This document shows, piece by piece, positions 8,639 through 15,553 of a stretch of DNA of 64,000 nucleotides. How positions within the stretch are numbered: position 1 is the stretch's first letter; each line of letters opens with the position of its first letter. This DNA comes from Pyrinomonadaceae bacterium. Its GTDB lineage: Bacteria > Acidobacteriota > Blastocatellia > Pyrinomonadales > Pyrinomonadaceae. The position numbers were made by a program, and so were the translations under genes. The notes beneath the pieces were generated by a model that was not told the DNA's origin, searched no databases, and worked only from the letters and a program-made list of their open reading frames with translations. Location of the stretch: positions 124,001 to 188,000 of the forward strand of contig JAIBCC010000005.1 of assembly GCA_019694395.1 (NCBI GenBank), written 5' to 3'.

Positions 8639-10033
8639 ATGGCAAAACTCTTAGTAGTTGATGATGAAAACAATTTAAGACTTGTGGTGCAAAAGGAATT
8701 AACCCGTTTAGGGCACGAAGTCGAAACTGCTTCTGACGGCGAGGGAGCCTGGCTTGCACTTGAAGAACAGGATTTCGATGTCCTTTTGTGTGACATCAAT
8801 ATGCCGCGTCTGGACGGAATCAGCCTCTTACGCCGTCTGCGGGAGAAAAGGCAAAATCCGCCCGAAGTGATCATGCTCACCGGACACGCAACGGTTGAAA
8901 CTGCTATTGAGGCAATGAAACTCGGAGCCTACGATTATTTGACTAAGCCGTATCGCATCACCGAACTTGCCGCATTAGTTACTCAAGCCTCCGAAAAACA
9001 ACAGCTCAAAATCGATAATCAACGTCTTCGCGCCCAGCTTGAGCGCAACAAAGCCTTACCCGAAATTGTTGCCGAATCGCCGCAAATGAAAGAAGTTTTG
9101 CGCTTGGCTCAAAGGGTTGCCCGTTCCGAAACCTCGGTTTTGATTACCGGTGAATCAGGAACCGGGAAAGAGTTGATCGCACAGGCTTTACATCGTCTTT
9201 CTACTCGTGCCAACAATACTTTTATTGATTTAAACTGCGCCGCTTTACAAGATTCTTTGCTCGAATCCGAACTTTTCGGACACGAAGCCGGCGCATTTTC
9301 AGGCGCACGCGCACGCAAACTCGGCTTATTTGAAATTGCTGACGGAGGTTCGCTTTTTCTGGATGAAATTATGGAAATGCCGATGGCTTTGCAATCAAAA
9401 TTGCTTCGCGCACTGGAAACCCGTTCATTTTTCCGTGTCGGCGGAGTGCGAAAAGTTGAAGTCAACGTTCGTTTGATCGCCGCCACCAATCGCCGTCCCG
9501 AACAAGCAATTGCCGAAGGGTTATTCCGTTCCGATCTGCTCTATCGCGTCAACAGTTTTGAAATTAATATTCCGCCTTTGCGCGAACGCCGCGAAGATAT
9601 TGAGCCGCTGGCACGTTATATTTTACAAAAGATCGCCGGAGCAAATGCACCGGAATTAACTGTTCAAGCAACCGATGCTTTAACGAATTATCACTGGACC
9701 GGTAACGTCCGTCAGCTTCGCAACTGTTTGGAACGTGCGGTTTTATTGGCAGATAACGGCAAAATCACTACTAAAGATTTGCCGCCCGAAGTGGTTTATC
9801 AAACTTCGGCTCCAACAGTTTCAGTCAGCTATAATTCACCGAAAGAAGCTGTCACCTCAAATCCTTTTCAAAACCCTCCGCCGACCGCTTTACGCGATGT
9901 TGAAAAACAACAAATCATCACCGCGTTGGAAAAAACCGGCTGGCATCGCGGCAAAACCGCCGAATTATTAGGGATTTCACCATCAACGCTTTATCGTCGC
10001 CTACGCGAATACGATTTAGAGGCTCGCCGTTAG
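8639..10033 (+). CDS. NtrC-family sigma54-dependent response regulator
   Basis: A 464-residue protein. Receiver domain at residues 1-115, with the acidic pocket DD at 8-9, phospho-acceptor Asp52, Thr81 and Lys103. AAA+ domain about 145-375, with Walker A GESGTGKE at 171-178, the sigma54 loop at 218-223 reading GAFSGA instead of GAFTGA, and Walker B GGSLFLDE. The C-terminus (about 420-460) is a Fis-type helix-turn-helix (GKTAELLGISPSTLYRRL). ATG 8639 is chosen because AAGGA at 8626-8630 overlaps the kinase stop and the receiver begins immediately; a longer open frame upstream only overlaps the kinase. It should activate sigma54 promoters when phosphorylated by the adjacent kinase. Confidence 0.93.
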   Translation: MAKLLVVDDENNLRLVVQKELTRLGHEVETASDGEGAWLALEEQDFDVLLCDINMPRLDGISLLRRLREKRQNPPEVIMLTGHATVETAIEAMKLGAYDYLTKPYRITELAALVTQASEKQQLKIDNQRLRAQLERNKALPEIVAESPQMKEVLRLAQRVARSETSVLITGESGTGKELIAQALHRLSTRANNTFIDLNCAALQDSLLESELFGHEAGAFSGARARKLGLFEIADGGSLFLDEIMEMPMALQSKLLRALETRSFFRVGGVRKVEVNVRLIAATNRRPEQAIAEGLFRSDLLYRVNSFEINIPPLRERREDIEPLARYILQKIAGANAPELTVQATDALTNYHWTGNVRQLRNCLERAVLLADNGKITTKDLPPEVVYQTSAPTVSVSYNSPKEAVTSNPFQNPPPTALRDVEKQQIITALEKTGWHRGKTAELLGISPSTLYRRLREYDLEARR

Positions 10034-10090
10034 CGAGAAGTAAAAAGGCAAAAGTTAAAAGGCAAAAAAGAACTTGGAGTTAGCAGAATT
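10034..10090. repeat. AAAAGTAAAAAGGC-type intergenic repeat
   Basis: Directly after the regulator stop lies a run of A-rich near-heptamers (AGTAAAAAGGCAAAAGTTAAAAGGCAAAA, given in pieces: AGTAAAAAGGC, AAAAGTTAAAAGGCAAAA). The same family recurs at 12398-12431, 23606-23659, 27950-27995, 37097-37130 and 37829-37856, always next to a stop or start codon. Confidence 0.6.
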
Positions 10091-11188
10091 ATGAGAAGTT
10101 TAAGAACAATTTGCTTAGCAATTTTCATATTTATTTTGGCGCAAACTGCTTTTTCGCAACAGATTTTCAATGGCATTGTAGTCCAAATTGCTGATGGCAA
10201 AACGGCAGTTATTCAAATTGATCCGGTGAATCAGATCAAAGCTGAATTGGAATACATCGAAGTTCCTGAGCCCGAACAGCCGTTGTATAAAACGGTTAAA
10301 GAACATTTGGAAAATCTGCTGATCGGCAAAAAAGTTGAATTTGTTGTCAGAACGATGCTGCCAACTCGTCTGGTGGGCAAACTTTTTCTTGGCAATGTGA
10401 ATATCAGCCAACAAATGCTCCGTGATGGCGCAGCCTGGTATGCAATTCAAGACAAAAAATATCACGACGCAGCTGACAGCGAAAATTATCAACTGATAGA
10501 AGCTCAGGCTAAATTGGAAAAGCGCGGTGTGTGGGGAGTCGAAAATCTGCAACCGGCTTGGGAATTTCGCGCCGAAAAAGCTAAAAAAACGGAACAATCC
10601 ACTACTGATAATGTAACTATTGCAGAAGTTTCGACCAAGCCTTCCAAAAAAAGGCAAACGGTTGAAGAACAACAAAAAGCCAATGCAAATGTCGAAATGT
10701 GGGCAAATGTCAGCGGTGTCGAAGCTAAAAAGGTCAACGGTGCTGTCGGTTTATACTCGGGATATAACTCCTTTGCGAATATCGGCTACACTTTTACCGA
10801 CGGTGCATCCTTTAATTTAGTCGGCGGGAAACTAACACAAAAAGTAGAAAGCCGGATTTTTTATGTGCATCAGGGACAATATTCAAACGGGGTTCAAGCC
10901 GGATTTGTAATGGCTTTTCTTTCCGAAGCCGCCAATTATCGTTTTGAAAAATCAAACAATTTAACTCTCGTTGTTGACGGTAAAAAATTCCCGCTTGGCA
11001 AAGCAATTCGTTTTGACCGAACTGACGGGTCGCGTGCCCAGGAATTGCTTGCCTACAAAGTTGACCGCAATATGTTGGAAAAAATTGTCAAAGCCAAACA
11101 AATCAAATTTACGGTCGGAACCTTTTCAGGTGTGATGAAAGAAGATTACCAAAACTTAGTTGATAATCTGCTGAAAAATTCCAACTGA
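10091..11188 (+). CDS. secreted protein with thermonuclease-like (SNase) domain
   Basis: A 365-residue protein with a Sec signal (basic start, hydrophobic segment to about residue 22, cleavage after AFSQ). Residues about 23-150 follow the staphylococcal nuclease-like fold: LLIGKKVEFVV, TRLVGKLFLGNVNISQQMLRDGAAWY and AKLEKRGVWG match conserved strands. The usual RLIGIDTPE active-site strand reads AELEYIEVPEPE, so the catalytic Arg and the Ca-binding Asp are altered, while the later Arg (TRLVGK) is kept. Nuclease activity is therefore doubtful. Residues about 195-365 are a Gly/Phe-rich beta domain I do not recognise. A purine-rich GGAG lies upstream of the ATG. It may be read through from the two-component operon or have its own promoter. 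Confidence 0.8.
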   Translation: MRSLRTICLAIFIFILAQTAFSQQIFNGIVVQIADGKTAVIQIDPVNQIKAELEYIEVPEPEQPLYKTVKEHLENLLIGKKVEFVVRTMLPTRLVGKLFLGNVNISQQMLRDGAAWYAIQDKKYHDAADSENYQLIEAQAKLEKRGVWGVENLQPAWEFRAEKAKKTEQSTTDNVTIAEVSTKPSKKRQTVEEQQKANANVEMWANVSGVEAKKVNGAVGLYSGYNSFANIGYTFTDGASFNLVGGKLTQKVESRIFYVHQGQYSNGVQAGFVMAFLSEAANYRFEKSNNLTLVVDGKKFPLGKAIRFDRTDGSRAQELLAYKVDRNMLEKIVKAKQIKFTVGTFSGVMKEDYQNLVDNLLKNSN

Positions 11189-11214
11189 TTTTCAACTAAA
11201 CCAATTATTTTTTT

Positions 11215-11254
11215 GCCCGCTAAATTAAGTATTATCAATATTTAATTAGCGGGC
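11215..11254 (+). terminator. hairpin terminator after the SNase-like gene
   Basis: GCCCGCTAAATTA at 11215-11227 pairs with TAATTAGCGGGC at 11243-11254 with one bulged base. A T-rich run precedes it and CTTTGACTTTT follows, so it may act in both directions. Confidence 0.7.
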
Positions 11255-11275
11255 TTTGACTTTTAAAAAAAACAG

Positions 11276-11304
11276 TTGCGAAACCTTTTCAATTCACTTA
11301 TTAT
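11276..11304 (+). promoter_or_regulatory. candidate sigma70 promoter for the small secreted protein
   Basis: TTGCGA (11276-11281) and TATTAT (11299-11304) are spaced by 17 bp and lie about 36 bp before the ATG at 11341, which has an AAGGAAG Shine-Dalgarno. Consensus match only. Confidence 0.4.
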
Positions 11305-11340
11305 TGACCACATTAAATTAATTTTAAATAAGGAAGAATT

Positions 11341-11739
11341 ATGAAAAAACTGGCAATTTTGTGTGTAACATTTATTTTTGTAGCTTTATTCAGCGTGGCG
11401 GTATCCGCCCAAACCGAAGAGAAAAAAGACAGTCCGTTATTGACTCATTGGAGCGTCACTATTTCTGCCCAAGGTCAAGACCTTCCCGGAACTATTAAAC
11501 TTGAAAAAGACGGCGACAATTTTAAAGGCGGATTAACTACCGATCTTGGCGAAGCACCTTTCAAAAATATCAAAATTAATGCCGATAATACTTTTACCGC
11601 CGAAGTTACGGCTAATGTCCAGGGGCAAAGTTTTGACGGCACTGTAACCGGAAAATTAGAAGGCGATAAACTGAGCGGTGAAATTACTTTATCCGGTTTA
11701 GGCGCATTCGGATATTCCGGCAAAAAGACTGAGAAATAG
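11341..11739 (+). CDS. small secreted beta-rich protein of unknown function
   Basis: A 132-residue protein with a clear Sec signal (MKKLAILCVTFIFVALFSV, cleavage after VSAQ near residue 24). The mature part (about 108 residues) is made of alternating polar strands with repeated T/G-containing turns: LPGTIKLEKDGDNFKGGL, FTAEVTANVQGQ, GTVTGKLEGDKLSGEITLSG. This pattern suggests a small beta-barrel or beta-sandwich, similar to unnamed proteins common in acidobacteria and planctomycetes that have the 'expand on X, reduce' repeats. I do not recognise a named family. It has its own Shine-Dalgarno (AAGGAAG), a likely promoter and terminators on both sides, so it is probably monocistronic. Periplasmic location is inferred. 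Confidence 0.7.
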   Translation: MKKLAILCVTFIFVALFSVAVSAQTEEKKDSPLLTHWSVTISAQGQDLPGTIKLEKDGDNFKGGLTTDLGEAPFKNIKINADNTFTAEVTANVQGQSFDGTVTGKLEGDKLSGEITLSGLGAFGYSGKKTEK

Positions 11740-11760
11740 TAGTTAAAGATAAAATTTAAA

Positions 11761-11810
11761 AAAACAAGTTGTGTAGCATATTTTACCGATAATGCTACAC
11801 TTTGTTTTTT
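11761..11810 (+). terminator. rho-independent terminator after the small secreted protein
   Basis: GTGTAGCAT (11771-11779) pairs perfectly with ATGCTACAC (11792-11800). An outer AAAACAA/TTGTTTT stem extends it and TTTTTT follows. An ATG inside this stem is not a plausible start for the next gene. Confidence 0.8.
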
Positions 11811-11821
11811 ACCCGAAGAAT

Positions 11822-12397
11822 ATGAGATCAAATAGTTTTCAATTAGCCGTGGTTTTGGCATTTGTATTTGGTTTTGCTATTTTTTCTTTTGGACAAGAAA
11901 AATCAAATTCCATTGACTGTAAATCGTATCGTTTTCCAACAGATAACGATTACAAAAGAGCGAAAGTTGGGGGAACTGAGGCACAAGGCGGAGTTTTCTT
12001 TTACCTAAAAAAATTTGTCGAACAATGTCCTGACTCTCCATCTATTCAACAAGCCAAGCAGCATTTTGCTATATCTTTAGAAGAACGCGCTGAAACCAGT
12101 TTATACATCGCTAAATTTTATCTGAAACAATACGAAGAAAAGCAGACCGGATTGAAAGGTGCCTGGGCAAGACTTCGAGAAGTCATCGAAAAATATCCGC
12201 AATTTTCAAAACTGGATGAAGCCTTGTTTTTATTGATCAAAGCAAACCTTTATCTTGATAGACTTGAAGGAAAAAATTATGAGGAAAACTTGGTTGAATC
12301 CGCCAAGAAAACTTATAAACGACTTTTAGCCGAATTCCCTTTCAGCCCTTATATTTGTGAGGCAAATAAATTATTTCAGCCAACTCAAAATAAATAA
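11822..12397 (+). CDS. BamD-like TPR protein (outer-membrane lipoprotein assembly type)
   Basis: About 191 residues from ATG 11822 (GAAGAA upstream); an in-frame ATG at 11792 is rejected because it lies within a terminator stem. A signal segment (LAVVLAFVFGFAIFSFGQ) is followed by a helical region typical of BamD/YfiO TPR proteins: FVEQCPDSPSIQQAKQHF, AETSLYIAKFYLKQYEE, AWARLREVIEKYPQFSKLDEALFLL and AKKTYKRLLAEFPFSPYICEA. BamD helps insert beta-barrel proteins. There is no lipobox Cys at the end of the signal, unlike classical BamD, so this may be a periplasmic TPR protein rather than BamD itself. Confidence 0.7.
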   Translation: MRSNSFQLAVVLAFVFGFAIFSFGQEKSNSIDCKSYRFPTDNDYKRAKVGGTEAQGGVFFYLKKFVEQCPDSPSIQQAKQHFAISLEERAETSLYIAKFYLKQYEEKQTGLKGAWARLREVIEKYPQFSKLDEALFLLIKANLYLDRLEGKNYEENLVESAKKTYKRLLAEFPFSPYICEANKLFQPTQNK

Positions 12398-12431
12398 ATT
12401 TTGCCTTTTACCTTTTTACTTTTTACTTTTT
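12398..12431. repeat. A/T-rich repeat between convergent genes
   Basis: Between the BamD-like stop and the TolC stop: TTTTGCCTTTTACC followed by TTTTTACTTTTTACTTTTT. It belongs to the same AAAAGTAAAAAGGTAAAAGGCAAAA family found elsewhere in the window. It may act as a U-rich terminator for the leftward efflux operon, but no stable hairpin is seen. Confidence 0.5.
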
Positions 12432-14174
12432 CAATCTTGCTTCTACGTTATTAGCTTTCAGCGAATTTCCGGTTGCTCTCTGCAAATCTGCAATCGCTTT
12501 GTTTAGTTCGGTTTGAGCGCGAAGTTCGGCACTTCTGGCAGTCATCAGAGCGGTTTGACGTTCCAAAACCTTGTAAATATCCGATTGTCCGGCATCCAAT
12601 TTACGCTGTTCTGATTCGTATTGTTTAACCGTATTTTCGCGTGCTATTGAAGCCGCCCGAAGTCTGGCATCGGCAGTTCGCAAACTTTGCAAAGCGTTGC
12701 GGACATCAACCTGAATGACTTCTTCCAACTGCTCACGCTGCGTTTGAATTTTGTTTTGTTCAACTAAGGCTTTACCAAGCTGAGCTTTGGCAGTTTGGTT
12801 TTTCAACGGAAAATTGATGTTCACGCCAACTCTGACGGTCGGATATTTTTGAGCAAAAATGTCGGAAACAGTTGAAGCCGAACCGCCCAAATTTTGTAAA
12901 AGATTATTTTGCTGCGCCAAAAACGCCTGACACTGAGTCGAAGTAGGAACCGAACAAACCGAACCGGCTAACGGATTGGTAAAAATAGGATTTTGAGTTC
13001 CGCCGACACCTGAACTTGTATAATTAGCAAAGAGATCAACTTGCGGTTTAGCCTGATCTTTATAAAATTTTTGGTCGATCTGGTTAATTTCTTTGGCAGT
13101 TTCGTTCAATTCCAATTCAGGGCGATTTTGCATTGCCAAATCCAGAGCTTCGGGTAAAGTTGTGTTTGGTGCATCCAGATCAACTTTATCGGTCGGAATT
13201 ACCGAAACACTCCAAATTGAATCGTTTTTGTCTTTGGCAATCAGAGCTTTCAAAACATTTTCCGCCCGATTGACGGTATCAAGTGCGTCATAAACCGCTA
13301 ATTCCAAATTTGCGACCTGTGTTTGCGCCGCCACAATATCAATCTGTGCGAGCTGACCTTCTTTAACCAATCTTTCGTTATGTGCAAGTTGGTCTTTTGC
13401 ATCGCGCACGCCGTCACGCTGAACTTGCAGATTCCGCAAAGCAAAGGTCAAATCCCAATAAGCTCTTTGTGTTGTTGCAATTATGTCAATGGATTTTTGG
13501 CGGAATTGCGTATCGGTCAACGACAAGTTTTTCTTGGCAATCTCAATCGTGCGTCGTTGCAGATCAATTCCGCGACCACGCAGCAAAGGCTGATTAAAAG
13601 TAAAATTGAATGAAGCATTATCCTGCGGACTCAAAATTGTGATCGGATTGTTGGTAGTTACCCGCTGATTATTAATGGTCGCCGAGTAACTGGTGCCGTA
13701 TTTTTTGAAAAAGCCGCTAAAGCTCGCATTTGAAACCAAAGAGTTATTAGTCGTTGTTTGATTGGAACTGAAAACGCTTAAATTCGGCGTAGTCGAACGC
13801 TCGTAATAGTTGCTGAAACTGAGTTTCGGATCATAAACACCGTTAGCTACTTGCAGATCAAATTCGGCGGATTGGACATTTTGACGTGAAACTTCAATGT
13901 CTTTGTTATTTTCCAACGCCAGACGAATCACATCCCGCAACGCTAAGCTCTTTTGTTCCAGCATATCTACGCCAACTCTGCCCAGATCAGGCAAAGATTT
14001 GTCGTCCGATTGATACTTTGGAGCAACCTGCGGAACGCCTTGCAGATTTTCAGGTTTGACGTTTTGCACATCGTCAACTTTTGGAGTTGGAGTCGGAGTT
14101 GGCGTTTTGTCCTGCGCTAACCCGAAACTTGTTAAAAATAAAATTGTTAATACTAAAAATAATTGCTTTTTCAT
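12423..14174 (-). CDS. TolC-family outer membrane efflux protein
   Basis: A 583-residue protein: signal peptide (MKKQLFLVLTILFLTSFGLAQ), a PTPTPTP linker, then two OEP domains. SLALRDVIRLALENNKDIEVSRQNV is the conserved OEP start. VASNG-like repeats, QPLLRGRGIDLQRRTIEIAKKNL, and the second-repeat LPEALDLAMQNRPELELNE and VRVGVNINFPLKNQTAKAQLG are typical of TolC/NodT. It forms the trimeric outer-membrane channel for tripartite efflux. It is the last gene of the TetR-adaptor-RND operon, which supports its pairing with this pump. Longer than E. coli TolC by about 90 residues because of the N-terminal linker and an insertion near residue 405. Confidence 0.92.
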   Translation of the reverse strand: MKKQLFLVLTILFLTSFGLAQDKTPTPTPTPKVDDVQNVKPENLQGVPQVAPKYQSDDKSLPDLGRVGVDMLEQKSLALRDVIRLALENNKDIEVSRQNVQSAEFDLQVANGVYDPKLSFSNYYERSTTPNLSVFSSNQTTTNNSLVSNASFSGFFKKYGTSYSATINNQRVTTNNPITILSPQDNASFNFTFNQPLLRGRGIDLQRRTIEIAKKNLSLTDTQFRQKSIDIIATTQRAYWDLTFALRNLQVQRDGVRDAKDQLAHNERLVKEGQLAQIDIVAAQTQVANLELAVYDALDTVNRAENVLKALIAKDKNDSIWSVSVIPTDKVDLDAPNTTLPEALDLAMQNRPELELNETAKEINQIDQKFYKDQAKPQVDLFANYTSSGVGGTQNPIFTNPLAGSVCSVPTSTQCQAFLAQQNNLLQNLGGSASTVSDIFAQKYPTVRVGVNINFPLKNQTAKAQLGKALVEQNKIQTQREQLEEVIQVDVRNALQSLRTADARLRAASIARENTVKQYESEQRKLDAGQSDIYKVLERQTALMTARSAELRAQTELNKAIADLQRATGNSLKANNVEARLKK

Positions 14175-14186
14175 AAAAGTAAGCGA

Positions 14187-14612
14187 TTACTTCACAAAAA
14201 ATTGCGAATAAATAAAACCACCCAAGATCAAAACAAAACCGCCGATTTCACCCGCGATCAAGCCATACATAAACCACGTCGTAATAAAATTTCTCTCGCG
14301 GAACATATTGTCCGTTTGATTCAAAAAACCTTCTTTGATATAAGCAGTAACCGATAGAATAAAGTAACTTAGCGGAACAATAACGATTACCGTTTGCCAA
14401 AATTCGCTGAATGGTGAAAACTCCAACAACTTGGCAACTACCAAACTTGCAAAACTGTAAAAGAACGATGCCCGATGAGCAATATCAACATACACAGGAG
14501 CCTGATGATTTTCGCTTTTCATAATATGCGAATATTTCCAAACGCCTGTCAGCATTCCGCTTAACAAGAATAAGCCGGAGCATAGAAGAGAAATTTTGAT
14601 TGCCATTGCCAT
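14187..14612 (-). CDS. four-helix integral membrane protein, unknown function
   Basis: From the ATG at 14610-14612 the protein has 141 residues: MAMAIKISLLCSGLFLLSG and three further hydrophobic segments (HRASFFYSFASLVVAKLL, FWQTVIVIVPLSYFILSVTAY, TWFMYGLIAGEIGGFVLILGG). A longer frame starting at 14666 would add residues encoded by the intergenic repeat and is not preferred. It sits between the ICMT-like methyltransferase and TolC, 12 bp from TolC, so it is part of the efflux operon. I do not recognise the family. A role in membrane adaptation or in assisting export is only an inference from operon position. Confidence 0.6.
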   Translation of the reverse strand: MAMAIKISLLCSGLFLLSGMLTGVWKYSHIMKSENHQAPVYVDIAHRASFFYSFASLVVAKLLEFSPFSEFWQTVIVIVPLSYFILSVTAYIKEGFLNQTDNMFRERNFITTWFMYGLIAGEIGGFVLILGGFIYSQFFVK

Positions 14613-14620
14613 ATTTTTAT

Positions 14621-14723
14621 CCGCGAAGTTCCACGAAGTTTGCACGAAGAAACAATAAAATTTCAATTCTTTTCAGCTATCTTTCGTTTTCTCCTTCGTG
14701 TTTCTTTCGTGTTCATTCGTGGA
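14621..14723. repeat. inverted CACGAAG/CTTCGTG intergenic element
   Basis: Left arm 14621-14652 contains CCGCGAAGTTCCACGAAG and GCACGAAGAAA; right arm about 14681-14723 contains CTCCTTCGTG, TTTCTTTCGTG and TTCATTCGTGGAT. It fills the gap between the ICMT-like and membrane protein genes. The same family is better preserved at 53845-53973. Confidence 0.6.
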
Positions 14724-14728
14724 TGAAC

Positions 14729-15217
14729 CTAAATCCATCTTCTTACCCGTTTTTTATAATCCAGATATTCTTCCCCGAACTTACTTTCGAGATATTTTTC
14801 TTCCCGCAAGATCACGCCGAATTGAATTATCAACAGCACAACCGGCAAAAACGGTAAGAACCAAACGAAATTGAAAAAACAAGTAAAAGCCAGATAAATC
14901 AGAATCATTCCCAAATAAACCGGATTTCGGCTGTAACCGTATATTCCGCTATCAAGAATTTTCGTGGTCGGCTTCCAGGGTTCAATATTTGTTTTTGCCC
15001 GCCGCATCAGCACATAAGCAATGGCAATAACTGCAATTCCGATAAGAAAAAACAAATTACCTAAAAGCACCGCCAGACCGCCCGGTATTAATTGGATCGG
15101 ATAAAACCAACTAATGATTCCGCCTAAAATTAAACCGCTCAGAAAAATTAACGGCGGCGGAGCAATCACTCCCGGATTATCGGTTTTATCAGTTTTTTCC
15201 ATAATGTGCGTTTCCAT
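14729..15217 (-). CDS. isoprenylcysteine carboxyl methyltransferase-like (ICMT/PEMT) membrane enzyme
   Basis: A 162-residue protein with four to five hydrophobic segments and the PEMT/ICMT C-terminal signature: LDSGIYGYSRNPVYLGMILIYLA (SAM and lipid substrate pocket) and REEKYLESKFGEEYLDYKKRVRRWI. Members methylate membrane lipids or lipophilic thiols in the inner membrane. The start is uncertain: ATG at 15217 or the ATG five codons later (15202). Both lie within the preceding NTF2-like gene, so the two genes overlap and are probably coupled. Part of the efflux operon. The true substrate is unknown, since bacteria lack prenylated proteins of the eukaryotic type. Confidence 0.82.
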   Translation of the reverse strand: METHIMEKTDKTDNPGVIAPPPLIFLSGLILGGIISWFYPIQLIPGGLAVLLGNLFFLIGIAVIAIAYVLMRRAKTNIEPWKPTTKILDSGIYGYSRNPVYLGMILIYLAFTCFFNFVWFLPFLPVVLLIIQFGVILREEKYLESKFGEEYLDYKKRVRRWI

Positions 15218-15551
15218 TAACGGCTTTTCCGTCGTTATTAAAGATCAAAACTTCGGCAACCTGGTGATTCTTTTGGTTTTTATAAAGAATCGTCAGACTG
15301 TTTGCTCCCACCAGAACATTTTCTAATTCAAAATGTAAATCGGGAGTTTGTTTTAAGCCGTTTTCCCAATACGGACGAATTTTATCTTTGCCTTTCAAAG
15401 TTCCGCTTGGCTCGTTCATTCTTTCAATGATCAAGGGCGAAGACATTTCAAAATCATCAGTGTAATGCGAGAAAATGCGTTCAAGGTCGTGTGAATTCCA
15501 CGCTTCGATCCATTCTTTTGCAAATTCTTCTGCCCAATTCTTGTCAATCAT
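15189..15551 (-). CDS. SnoaL/NTF2-like small protein
   Basis: About 120 residues with the NTF2-like pattern: WAEEFAKEWIEAWNSHDLERIFSHYTDDFEM at the start, then GTLKGKDKIRPYWENGLKQTPDLHFEL and a closing VAEVLIFNNDGKAV strand pair. Proteins of this superfamily are small cone-shaped enzymes or ligand binders. The ATG at 15549-15551 is chosen over an upstream TTG; it follows the RND stop by two bases. It overlaps the ICMT-like gene by 29 bp or less. The position inside an efflux operon suggests modification or binding of a pump substrate, but this is not proven by sequence. Confidence 0.75.
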   Translation of the reverse strand: MIDKNWAEEFAKEWIEAWNSHDLERIFSHYTDDFEMSSPLIIERMNEPSGTLKGKDKIRPYWENGLKQTPDLHFELENVLVGANSLTILYKNQKNHQVAEVLIFNNDGKAVNGNAHYGKN

Positions 15552-15553
15552 TA

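Noticed and set aside
14613-14666. N-terminal extension of the membrane protein gene
   Set aside because: The added codons derive from the CACGAAG repeat; the ATG at 14612 begins the first membrane helix properly.
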